A DNA stretch of 5,559 nt from Ignavibacteriales bacterium. Lineage in GTDB: Bacteria; Bacteroidota; Ignavibacteria; T3Sed10-11. Under the pieces are notes generated by a model that had not been told where the DNA came from, searched no databases, and saw only the letters and a list, made by a program, of their open reading frames with translations. Every line of letters begins with the position of its first letter. The first letter of the stretch is position 1. The DNA lies in assembly GCA_003560935.1 (NCBI GenBank), contig PWJF01000438.1:1-5559 (forward strand), given 5' to 3'. Shown here in pieces: positions 1 to 5,559 of this stretch. A program made the translations under genes and the position numbers.

Positions 1-867
1 ATATTCTAGTGTTTCTTCCGCCGTATCGGCTCCGGAACCCATTAATACTATGATCCGTTTGGCTTCTGGACTTCCAACGTATTCAAACAATTTATACTGT
101 CTGCCGGTGAGCTTTGCGAATTTATCCATGGCGTCTTGCACGATCTTTGGTGTGCGAATATAAAACGGGTTAACCGTTTCACGACCCTGGAAAAATACAT
201 CGGGATTTTGTGCCGAACCCCGAAGCACAGGATCATCGGGAGAGAGTGCGCGGCGTCTGTGTTCGAAGATCAGTTCTTCATTGATCATTGCACGAATATC
301 GTCATCGGAGAGCTGTTCAATCTTTCTTACCTCGTGAGAGGTTCTGAAGCCGTCAAAGAAGTGAAGAAACGGGATACGCGACTCGAGTGTTGCTGCCTGC
401 GCAATAAGCGCTAAGTCCATCACTTCCTGCGGATTGTTGGAGGATATTTGTGCCCAGCCGGTCGAACGTGTCGACATAACATCGCTGTGGTCACCGAATA
501 TAGAAAGTGCCTGTGCAGCTAATGAGCGGGCAGCGATATGAAAAACCGCGGGGGTAAGCTCGCCTGCTATTTTAAACATGTTGGGTATCATCAACAACAA
601 ACCCTGTGATGCGGTAAATGTAGTTCCAAGTGATCCCAACTGTAATGCACCATGTAATGCTCCGGCTGCACCACCCTCACTCTGCATTTCAATTACTGTG
701 GGTACGGTATTCCAGACGTTCTTCTTTCCCTCGGCTGACAATTGGTCGGCTAACTCACCCATATCCGACGAAGGGGTGATGGGATAGATGGCAATTACTT
801 CGTTAGTCTTATGGGCTATAAATGCGGCAGCATTGTTTCCATCTATAGTTACCTTGCATCTTGACAT
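1..867 (-). CDS. nifJ: Pyruvate:ferredoxin (flavodoxin) oxidoreductase, N-terminal part (cut by window edge)
   Basis: This is the start of a large homodimeric thiamine-diphosphate and iron-sulfur enzyme that oxidatively decarboxylates pyruvate with CoA to acetyl-CoA and CO2, passing electrons to ferredoxin or flavodoxin in the cytoplasm. The reverse strand is open from an ATG at 867-865 to base 1 (289 codons); the family is usually near 1,170-1,200 residues, so about three quarters lies outside the window. Visible are the TPP-domain motif YPITPSS (residues 28-34), TVPTVIEMQSEGGAAGA (54-70), TASQGLLLMIPNM (85-97), AARSLAAQALSIFGDHSDV (112-130) and PFLHFFDGFRTSHEV further on. Thr31, Glu64 and Arg114 fall at the positions of the pyruvate/TPP site residues known from Desulfovibrio PFOR. 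The start is supported by a GGAG at 877-880 (read on the minus strand), about nine bases before the ATG. The gene is transcribed divergently from ddl. Identification is very secure; electron acceptor and physiological direction cannot be read from this part. Confidence 0.96.
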   Translation of the reverse strand, partial: MSRCKVTIDGNNAAAFIAHKTNEVIAIYPITPSSDMGELADQLSAEGKKNVWNTVPTVIEMQSEGGAAGALHGALQLGSLGTTFTASQGLLLMIPNMFKIAGELTPAVFHIAARSLAAQALSIFGDHSDVMSTRSTGWAQISSNNPQEVMDLALIAQAATLESRIPFLHFFDGFRTSHEVRKIEQLSDDDIRAMINEELIFEHRRRALSPDDPVLRGSAQNPDVFFQGRETVNPFYIRTPKIVQDAMDKFAKLTGRQYKLFEYVGSPEAKRIIVLMGSGADTAEETLEY

Positions 868-885
868 TTAGATAATCTCCAAAAA

Positions 886-914
886 ATTATAAAATGGGAA
901 CGATTATTATTCAA
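886..914 (-). promoter_or_regulatory. Candidate sigma70-type promoter for nifJ
   Basis: Read on the minus strand, TTGAAT (914-909) and a perfect TATAAT (891-886) are separated by exactly 17 bases. This is close to the sigma70 consensus and points into nifJ. The predicted transcription start, near 879-880, would fall at or just before the GGAG ribosome site, giving an unusually short leader of about 12 bases. The match is by eye in A/T-rich DNA, so a chance hit, or a real promoter further upstream, remains possible. Confidence 0.42.
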
Positions 915-980
915 ATTTGGTAAAACAACACACTTTTCAGGGAATCTTCATATATAGCTATCAAATTACAAATACTATGC

Positions 981-1008
981 CAAAGGTTTTGTAAAATCAA
1001 CAAAGGTT
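981..1008. repeat. Direct repeat pair CAAAGGTT, 20 bp apart
   Basis: The octamer CAAAGGTT occurs at 981-988 and again at 1001-1008. The start-to-start distance of 20 bases is about two helical turns, so both copies face the same side of the DNA. The second copy overlaps the first two bases of the candidate -35 element of ddl. This would suit an operator for a regulator binding direct repeats, but two eight-base copies in A/T-rich DNA could be coincidence. Confidence 0.4.
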
Positions 1009-1035
1009 GCATTTCGTCTAAAATGTAGGTATATA
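1007..1035 (+). promoter_or_regulatory. Candidate promoter for ddl
   Basis: TTGCAT (1007-1012) and TATATA (1030-1035) are separated by 17 bases on the plus strand. The spacing is ideal, but the hexamers match the sigma70 consensus only moderately (3/6 and 4/6). Transcription would start near 1042 and leave a leader of roughly 55 bases before the ddl start. No better candidate was seen upstream of ddl. Confidence 0.35.
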
Positions 1036-1083
1036 TAGAAGTTACACGGTACTCTTAAAGAATTGATTGCAATTTAAACGAAT

Positions 1084-1088
1084 AGGAA
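1084..1088 (+). promoter_or_regulatory. Shine-Dalgarno site fixing the TTG start of ddl
   Basis: AGGAA lies nine bases before the TTG at 1098. It is the only ribosome site close to the conserved N-terminus of Ddl, and an in-frame TAG at 1083-1085 rules out an upstream start. Together these support the non-ATG start. Confidence 0.65.
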
Positions 1089-1097
1089 TTATTAAAA

Positions 1098-2111
1098 TTG
1101 AAAATAGCTTTACTATGCGGCGGTATTTCACCGGAACGGGATATTTCGTTAGCATCCGGGAATAATGTCGCACGCGCATTGCGTTCAAAAGGTTATGATG
1201 TATGTGTTATCGACCCGGCTTATGGTTTAGAACAACCGGATGAGGAGAAAATATTCTCGTTTTCAATAAAAAGCGAAGCGCCTAAAACAAATAACCGGGG
1301 AGATTTTTCTCAGCGGAGTTATATAGAAGCAGTGCACAATGCGATACCATCGGATACATCACTGGTTTTTGTTGCACTTCACGGAACATGGGGAGAGGAT
1401 GGTAAAATACAAGCCTTGCTCGAGTTCCGGGGTCTACCGTATACCGGTTCCGGAGTATTATCGAGTGCTCTTGCAATGGATAAGCTAGTATCAAAATGGA
1501 TTTTTAATGAGTGTGGTATTCCAACACCTCCCTGGATAACCCTTCGCAGGAACTACGATATCGAAGCGGTAAAAAGGGAAATTGACCGACATTTCGGCTA
1601 TCCGGTCGTTGTAAAACCGATTAATCAGGGATCGACGGTCGGCATGGCGATAGTTCAGGAAGAATCTCAACTCACTGACGGGTTAATGATAGCATTCAGA
1701 TTTTCGGATACCCTCATCCTTGAAATGTATATACCGGGAAGGGAAATCACCGTTTCTATACTTAATTCAGAGGCGCTGCCCGTGATTGAAATATGTCCGA
1801 AAGACGGATATTACGATTATAAAAACAAATATATTGCCGGCATGACAGACTACCTGGTGCCCGCGCCGCTCGGTGAAAATGAAGCGAAACATATTCAGGC
1901 ACTTGCCGAGAAAGCATTTTCCGTTCTCGGATGTAAGGGGTTTGGGAGGGTCGATTTTCGTTTAAATAATGCGGGTGAAGCATATTGTCTGGAAGCAAAC
2001 ACAATCCCCGGCTTAACGAATACAAGTCTGGTACCGAAAGCGGCGCGAGCTATTGGTATTGAATTCGATGAACTTTGTGACCGGATAGTACAGCACGCAC
2101 TTCAACGCTAA
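1098..2111 (+). CDS. ddl: D-alanine--D-alanine ligase
   Basis: This cytoplasmic ATP-grasp enzyme joins two D-alanines using ATP, giving the dipeptide that MurF adds to the peptidoglycan precursor. The 337 residues are a slightly long Ddl. In order: N-terminal GGISPERDISLASG (8-21) with Glu13 at the first D-Ala site; HGTWGEDGKIQ (95-105); YTGSG (115-119) and AMDK (126-129); the ATP-grasp lysine in YPVVVKP (168-174) and the loop GSTVGM (178-183); the omega-loop Lys244-Tyr245; GRVDF (283-287) with Arg284 and Asp286; and LEANTIPGLTNTSLVP (298-313) with the Mg ligands Glu299 and Asn301. Tyr245 in the KY pair is typical of D-Ala-D-Ala ligases, whereas D-lactate ligases of the Leuconostoc type have Phe there. 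The start codon is TTG: AGGAA at 1084-1088 lies nine bases upstream, and an in-frame stop at 1083-1085 leaves no earlier start. An FtsB-like gene follows 43 bases downstream. Confidence 0.96.
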   Translation: MKIALLCGGISPERDISLASGNNVARALRSKGYDVCVIDPAYGLEQPDEEKIFSFSIKSEAPKTNNRGDFSQRSYIEAVHNAIPSDTSLVFVALHGTWGEDGKIQALLEFRGLPYTGSGVLSSALAMDKLVSKWIFNECGIPTPPWITLRRNYDIEAVKREIDRHFGYPVVVKPINQGSTVGMAIVQEESQLTDGLMIAFRFSDTLILEMYIPGREITVSILNSEALPVIEICPKDGYYDYKNKYIAGMTDYLVPAPLGENEAKHIQALAEKAFSVLGCKGFGRVDFRLNNAGEAYCLEANTIPGLTNTSLVPKAARAIGIEFDELCDRIVQHALQR

Positions 2112-2154
2112 TGCATCACTTGCAAATAATGCCCTAAGTTAGTATTTTTTAACA

Positions 2155-2496
2155 ATGAGTGACGCCTATCTCCGAAAGAAGAAACCCGGTGTACGATTGC
2201 TTCAGCAGTCACTTCCAAGATTGTTGCAGCGCGGCGGGTTGTGGAAAATCGGGATAATTATTGTTATCCTCGGTTTCGTATTGTTTGGTAACCGGGGTGT
2301 CATTCAACGAATAAATCTTGAGATGGAAAAACAGCAGATGATCGAACGGGTGCGAGAGGTCGAGCAGGAGACTGAAAACCTCGAGGAACTATTACAAAAA
2401 GTTTCCGATGACGACGAATTTATTGAACAAATCGCCCGCGAACGATATGGTATGATCCGCAGCGGTGAAACAGTATACCGAATTGCAGAGGAATAA
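2155..2496 (+). CDS. FtsB/DivIC-type septum formation initiator (small divisome membrane protein)
   Basis: This 113-residue bitopic inner-membrane protein resembles the FtsB/DivIC family, which forms a complex with FtsL and FtsQ/DivIB and helps activate septal peptidoglycan synthesis. The architecture fits: a basic cytoplasmic head (KKK at 8-10, Arg14, Arg22, Arg26), one hydrophobic segment at about 31-45, then a periplasmic coiled coil at about 49-83 rich in Glu, Gln and Leu. The C-terminal stretch FIEQIARERYGMIRSGETVY (89-108) is the family signature, compare the usual 'D..yiEkiAReklgmvkpgE' pattern. The basic head is longer than in E. coli FtsB. No Shine-Dalgarno is seen before the ATG; the upstream bases are T/A-rich. 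It follows ddl by 43 bases, so the two could share a transcript, both serving wall growth and division. A terminator-like hairpin follows. FtsB and DivIC cannot be told apart by sequence alone here, so no symbol is assigned. Confidence 0.88.
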   Translation: MSDAYLRKKKPGVRLLQQSLPRLLQRGGLWKIGIIIVILGFVLFGNRGVIQRINLEMEKQQMIERVREVEQETENLEELLQKVSDDDEFIEQIARERYGMIRSGETVYRIAEE

Positions 2497-2537
2497 ATCC
2501 CGACGAACGTGAAAACATAAACACAGATAGAAGAGTC

Positions 2538-2588
2538 AACCAACATCCCCGGCAGTGTCGACTCGGTTAACGGGCATGTTGGTTTTTT
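2538..2588 (+). terminator. Rho-independent terminator-like hairpin upstream of rarA
   Basis: AACCAACAT (2538-2546) and CCCG (2548-2551) pair with CGGG (2571-2574) and ATGTTGGTT (2576-2584). This is a 13-pair stem with a single C-C mismatch (2547/2575) and a 19-base loop. A run of six T (2583-2588) overlaps and follows the right arm. The shape is that of an intrinsic terminator ending the ddl-ftsB-like unit. The loop is larger than usual, and the hairpin ends only about 14 bases before the rarA ATG, so it could also work as an attenuator or block the rarA start. No separate rarA promoter is obvious after it. Confidence 0.68.
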
Positions 2589-2601
2589 AATTTTAAACGA
2601 A

Positions 2602-3936
2602 ATGGACCTATTTCCCGAAAGTAAAATTAAGCCGAAGAAAAAGCGATTCGCATCAGCGCCGCTTGCAGATCGAATCCGCCCCGAAACGATCGATGATTTC
2701 GTCGGACAGGAGCACATAGTCGGTACAGGAAAACCACTCCGGTTAATGCTCGAACAAAAGCATCTCTGGTCGATGATATTATGGGGACCGCCGGGCGTGG
2801 GGAAAACCACACTGGCGCGTTTAATAGCTCTTTATACGGATGCAGACTTTTATCAGTTGAATGCGGTATCATCCGGAGTGAAAGATGTTCGGGATGTTAT
2901 AACAAGAGCGGAACGCAATCTGAAAACAGCAAACCGTAGAACGCTGCTTTTTATCGATGAGATTCACCGCTTCAATAAAGCACAACAGGATGCTCTGCTG
3001 CATTCGGTTGAAGAAGGAATCGTGAGCTTGATAGGAGCGACAACTGAGAATCCATCCTTTGAAGTTATCGGTCCGTTGCTTTCGAGATCACGAGTGTACG
3101 TATTGGAATCTCTGAGCAAGGGGGATCTCGAAAGAATTCTCGATCATGCCTTACAGAAAGATGAACAATTGTCATCGTACACTATCACTATAGAAAATAA
3201 GAACCTGCTTATGCTGCTCGCTGGCGGTGATGCACGATCGATGTTGAATGGACTTGAAACGGCAGTACAGCTTGCGCTATCGAAGAATAAAAAATCTGAT
3301 TCTTTACATATATCGTCTGATATGATCCGTGAAGCGTTCCAGCACCGCTATTCAAAATATGATAAGAGCGGAGAAGAGCATTATAATATTATATCAGCGT
3401 TTATCAAGAGCATGCGCGGAAGCGATCCCGATGCATCGGTCTACTGGATGGCGCGAATGCTCGAAGGGGGAGAAGATCCAAAATTCATTGCCCGTCGCAT
3501 GGTAATACTGGCATCTGAAGATATCGGTAACGCCGATCCGTTCGCGGTTGTGCTCGCAACAAATTGTTTTACGGCGATCCATTATATCGGTATGCCGGAA
3601 GCGCGCATCATCTTGGCACAGTGTGCAACGTATCTTGCGTCTGCTCCGAAGAGCAACGCTTCCTACACGGCAATCGAACATGCCATGCGGGATGTCCGCA
3701 CAAAACCGAATGACCCGGTGCCACTTCATTTACGGAACGCCCCGACTTCACTGATGAAAGATCTCGGGTATGGTGATGCGTATAAATATGCACATGATTT
3801 TGACGGAGGATTTGTCGACCAGGATTACCTGCCGGAATCGCTGACGAAGACAATCTATTACCGTCCGACAAATAACGGAAAGGAAAGTACAATCCGCGAG
3901 CGGTTAAATACTCTATGGAAAAACAAAATCAGATAA
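2602..3936 (+). CDS. rarA: Replication-associated recombination protein A, AAA+ ATPase RarA/MgsA
   Basis: This cytoplasmic clamp-loader-like AAA+ ATPase acts at stalled or gapped replication forks; relatives are E. coli RarA/MgsA and eukaryotic WRNIP1/Mgs1. The 444 residues match the usual full length. In order: PLADRIRPETIDDFVGQEHI (20-39), typical of the family N-terminus; Walker A GPPGVGKTT (62-70) with Lys68; Walker B LLFIDEIHRFNKAQQDALL (115-133) with Asp119-Glu120; sensor 1 GATTENPSFEV (145-155); the arginine-finger segment LLSRSRV (159-165); sensor 2 GGDARSMLNGLE (208-219) with Arg212. The C-terminal MgsA tetramerisation domain carries SAFIKSMRGSDPDASVYW, RRMVILASEDIGNADP and PLHLRNAPTSLMKDLGYG. 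No motif is missing. The ATG gives the family's normal N-terminus but has no Shine-Dalgarno; AAACGAA precedes it. A ROK kinase begins seven bases after its stop, which suggests co-transcription. Confidence 0.97.
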   Translation: MDLFPESKIKPKKKRFASAPLADRIRPETIDDFVGQEHIVGTGKPLRLMLEQKHLWSMILWGPPGVGKTTLARLIALYTDADFYQLNAVSSGVKDVRDVITRAERNLKTANRRTLLFIDEIHRFNKAQQDALLHSVEEGIVSLIGATTENPSFEVIGPLLSRSRVYVLESLSKGDLERILDHALQKDEQLSSYTITIENKNLLMLLAGGDARSMLNGLETAVQLALSKNKKSDSLHISSDMIREAFQHRYSKYDKSGEEHYNIISAFIKSMRGSDPDASVYWMARMLEGGEDPKFIARRMVILASEDIGNADPFAVVLATNCFTAIHYIGMPEARIILAQCATYLASAPKSNASYTAIEHAMRDVRTKPNDPVPLHLRNAPTSLMKDLGYGDAYKYAHDFDGGFVDQDYLPESLTKTIYYRPTNNGKESTIRERLNTLWKNKIR

Positions 3937-3943
3937 TAATACG

Positions 3944-4897
3944 ATGAACAAATATGCAATTGGAGTTGACCTCGGCGGTACATCCGTAAAGGCGGGAGTT
4001 GTATCACTCGATGGAAAAATTATTAACCAAATCTCAATACCTACTGAAGCGGAAAAAGGTCCGGAAACTGTTGCCAATCAAATTGTTAAAGCTATAAAAG
4101 AAGTCTCTGCAGAAGCATTCGGTAAGGAGATAGTCGGCATAGGTGTTGCAAGTCCTGGCCTGGTTAATCTGGACGGTAACACAGTAGAAGCGCCGCCAAA
4201 CTTTAAACACTGGGATTCGTTCCCGCTTCGCGATACAGTCTTTAAAGGGCTTGCAAATGGATTGCCGTTGCTTATAGAAAATGACGCCAACGCCGCTGCA
4301 CTTGCTGAATTGAAGTTTGGTGCGGGACGGGGTGAGGATGATTATCTGTTTGTTATTTGGGGAACCGGAGTAGGAGGCGGTATTATTATTGACGGAAAAA
4401 TTTATCACGGCCCGCACGGCGGTGCCGGTGAGTTCGGTCACGGCTCAATTGACTATAACGGACCCCAATGTAATTGTGGAAATATCGGATGTATAGAAAG
4501 TTATATCGGGCAGCGGTATCTATCAACGAGAGCTACGAAATATCTGGAAAATAAAAAAGAATCTGTCGTTTGGAAACTCGTGAACAATGATGCGTCAAAG
4601 ATTGAACCACAGGTGTTATATGATGCAGCAATGGAGGGAGATGCTGCAGCAACCGAAATAATGTCAGAGGCAGGCGAACTGCTCGGTGTAGCGATCTCGT
4701 CTTTTATGAATGTAATGAATTTCGATCTTGCGATAGTCGGCGGTGGTGTTTCGGCTGCCGGGGATCTTGTATTTACACCAATGAATAAACGTATTAAAAA
4801 AAGTGTTATGGCGCCGCTTCGTCCGGTTGCTCGCGCGATACCGGCTCAACTCGGAAATCAGGCAGGAATTTTAGGTGCGGCAGGGTTAGTGATGTGA
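3944..4897 (+). CDS. ROK-family sugar kinase (glucokinase-like)
   Basis: This cytoplasmic protein probably uses ATP to phosphorylate glucose or a related hexose or amino sugar. It is 317 residues, typical of ROK kinases, and has no DNA-binding N-terminus, so it is an enzyme and not a NagC/XylR-type repressor. It shows the phosphate loop GVDLGGTSVKAGVV (7-20), GIGVASPGLV (65-74), ENDANAAALAE (112-122) with the likely catalytic base Asp114, the second phosphate motif GTGVGGGIIIDG (140-151), and the ROK signature GGAGEFGHGSI (159-169). The zinc motif follows as CNCGNIGC (176-183), with His166, Cys176, Cys178 and Cys183 as expected ligands and Glu163 and Glu185 as sugar contacts. A C-terminal glycine-rich IVGGGVSAAGD completes the fold. 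Glucokinase is the best guess; N-acetylglucosamine, N-acetylmannosamine or fructose kinases share these motifs. It starts seven bases after rarA without a visible Shine-Dalgarno, and the next gene starts ten bases after it. Confidence 0.92.
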   Translation: MNKYAIGVDLGGTSVKAGVVSLDGKIINQISIPTEAEKGPETVANQIVKAIKEVSAEAFGKEIVGIGVASPGLVNLDGNTVEAPPNFKHWDSFPLRDTVFKGLANGLPLLIENDANAAALAELKFGAGRGEDDYLFVIWGTGVGGGIIIDGKIYHGPHGGAGEFGHGSIDYNGPQCNCGNIGCIESYIGQRYLSTRATKYLENKKESVVWKLVNNDASKIEPQVLYDAAMEGDAAATEIMSEAGELLGVAISSFMNVMNFDLAIVGGGVSAAGDLVFTPMNKRIKKSVMAPLRPVARAIPAQLGNQAGILGAAGLVM

Positions 4898-4900
4898 GGG
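4896..4900 (+). promoter_or_regulatory. Shine-Dalgarno of the LptD-like gene overlapping the ROK stop codon
   Basis: GAGGG starts within the TGA stop of the ROK kinase and sits seven bases before the ATG at 4908. This supports that start and suggests that translation of the two genes may be coupled. Confidence 0.6.
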
Positions 4901-4907
4901 AATATAC

Positions 4908-5559
4908 ATGATAAGCAAATTTCTGATCTATCTGTTTTTGGTTTCGATATCGGTAACAGTACCGCTTTCGGCTTCCGTCTTTACAATACTGCAACAGGAT
5001 ACGGCTGCAGGTGTAGAAGGTCACGACACACTTGACGTAGAAACGGGAATAACCGATACTCTTGTTACGGCTGAGGGGGATACACTTATTATAGAGAGGG
5101 ATGATTATGTGACGACCGGTGTCGATACTGTTGTTACGTATTCCGCACAAGACTCGGTTGTTTATTCCGTTCCGGAACGAAAGATGAGATTATACGAAGA
5201 TGGTGATATCCACTATCGAAAAATGCAGCTTCGTGCTGCACGCATAACATTCGATTGGGACAAATCCGAACTTTTTGCAGAAGGGGTTCACAAGGATACG
5301 GTTGTCGAAGGCGAATTATCATCGTCAAAAGCTATAAAGAATTTGTATACCGGATTACCGGTGATGCGCGATGCAGGTGAAGAGTACGAAGGATTTACAA
5401 TCGCTTATAACTTTGAATCACGTCGCGGCAGAATGACGTTAACCGACACCGAAATAGAACAGGGATTTTACCACGGGAAAACCGCAAAGAAAATGGAGAA
5501 TGATGTTCTTTATTTAGCCGACGGCTGGTATACAACGTGTGATAATCCCGATCATCCTC
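4908..5559 (+). CDS. lptD: LptD/OstA-like LPS-assembly outer membrane protein, N-terminal part (cut by window edge)
   Basis: This is probably the outer membrane LPS translocon subunit LptD, which takes LPS from the periplasmic Lpt bridge and inserts it into the outer leaflet together with LptE. Only 217 codons plus one base are visible; the family usually has 700-900 or more residues, and the beta-barrel lies beyond the window. Residues 1-22 form a signal peptide (Lys4, then a hydrophobic core to PLSA) with a likely cut after Ala22. An acidic linker rich in Asp-Thr-[Leu/Val] follows (about 31-77). Residues 79-126 match the OstA/LptA-like jellyroll: YSAQDSVVYSVPERKMRLY, then ARITFDW and ELFAEG. 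GWYTTC near the visible end, with Cys211, resembles the TTC motif of the LptD N-domain; it is the only cysteine seen. The gene follows the ROK kinase by ten bases. LptD is preferred over LptA or LptC because of the length and the TTC motif, but without the barrel this is not certain. Confidence 0.8.
   Translation, partial: MISKFLIYLFLVSISVTVPLSASVFTILQQDTAAGVEGHDTLDVETGITDTLVTAEGDTLIIERDDYVTTGVDTVVTYSAQDSVVYSVPERKMRLYEDGDIHYRKMQLRAARITFDWDKSELFAEGVHKDTVVEGELSSSKAIKNLYTGLPVMRDAGEEYEGFTIAYNFESRRGRMTLTDTEIEQGFYHGKTAKKMENDVLYLADGWYTTCDNPDHP

Larger units (their letters stand above)
868..1097. other. Divergent intergenic region between nifJ and ddl
   Basis: These 230 strongly A/T-rich bases lie between two divergently transcribed genes and contain no convincing coding frame. 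They hold one candidate promoter for each direction, two CAAAGGTT direct repeats, and the Shine-Dalgarno sites of both genes at the two ends. Short palindromes (ATAGCTAT at 954-961 and ATTGCAAT at 1066-1073) are present but no longer than expected in such composition. No terminator, tRNA or recognisable riboswitch was seen. Confidence 0.7.

Noticed and set aside
136..414. Plus-strand open frame of 92 codons
   Set aside because: It lies antisense inside the clearly identified PFOR gene, shows no recognisable domain and has no ribosome site.
954..961. ATAGCTAT palindrome in the divergent region
   Set aside because: An eight-base palindrome in A/T-rich DNA is expected by chance, and it is not placed on either candidate promoter.
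1061..1074. AATTG/CAATT mini-hairpin before the ddl ribosome site
   Set aside because: Five A/T-rich pairs would be unstable and are expected by chance in this composition.
2304..2810. Minus-strand open frame of 168 codons spanning the ftsB-like/rarA gap
   Set aside because: It runs antisense to two well-supported genes and through the terminator-like hairpin. Its Ser/Cys/Arg/Ile-rich composition is typical of a shadow frame, and no domain is visible.
4034..4441. Minus-strand open frame of 135 codons
   Set aside because: It lies fully antisense to the conserved ROK kinase motifs and has no recognisable features of its own.
1..5559. Possible novel multi-gene system, mobile element, CRISPR array or RNA gene
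   Set aside because: All six genes belong to well-known housekeeping families. No repeat array, terminal inverted repeats, integrase or transposase, tRNA or rRNA sequence was seen, and the gaps between genes are short.

Overview
The window looks like ordinary chromosomal housekeeping DNA from a diderm (LPS-type outer membrane) bacterium with anaerobic-style pyruvate metabolism. The pyruvate:ferredoxin oxidoreductase gene at the left edge and the LptD/OstA-like gene at the right edge support this. GC content is moderate. Three of the six genes lack a visible Shine-Dalgarno and have A/T-rich start regions, and the LptD N-terminus has the D-T-[LV]-rich style familiar from the Bacteroidetes/Chlorobi/Ignavibacteria (FCB) side of the tree. 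An FCB-related lineage is therefore my best guess, but it is an inference from style and not a demonstrated placement.

Layout: bases 1-867 (minus strand) hold the first 289 codons of a NifJ-type pyruvate:ferredoxin/flavodoxin oxidoreductase, cut off by the window edge. Bases 868-1097 are an A/T-rich divergent intergenic region with a candidate sigma70-like promoter for each direction and a pair of CAAAGGTT direct repeats. From 1098 to the right edge everything is on the plus strand: D-alanine--D-alanine ligase (TTG start), a small FtsB/DivIC-type septum formation initiator, a terminator-like hairpin, the replication-associated AAA+ ATPase RarA/MgsA, a ROK-family sugar kinase with the zinc motif, and the N-terminal 217 codons of an LptD-like LPS-assembly protein.

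How they fit together: ddl, the FtsB-like gene and lptD all serve envelope growth and division (peptidoglycan precursor, divisome, outer membrane LPS export). rarA acts at stalled replication forks, and the ROK kinase probably phosphorylates a hexose or amino sugar. Gaps are 43, 105, 7 and 10 bases. rarA-ROK-lptD are thus tightly packed and probably co-transcribed, while the hairpin in the 105-base gap may separate them, or partly attenuate them, from ddl-ftsB-like.

I found no RNA gene, mobile element, CRISPR array or unfamiliar multi-gene system. The points worth a second look are small: the terminator-like hairpin inside the gene run, the repeat pair at the ddl promoter, and the mix of translation-start types.
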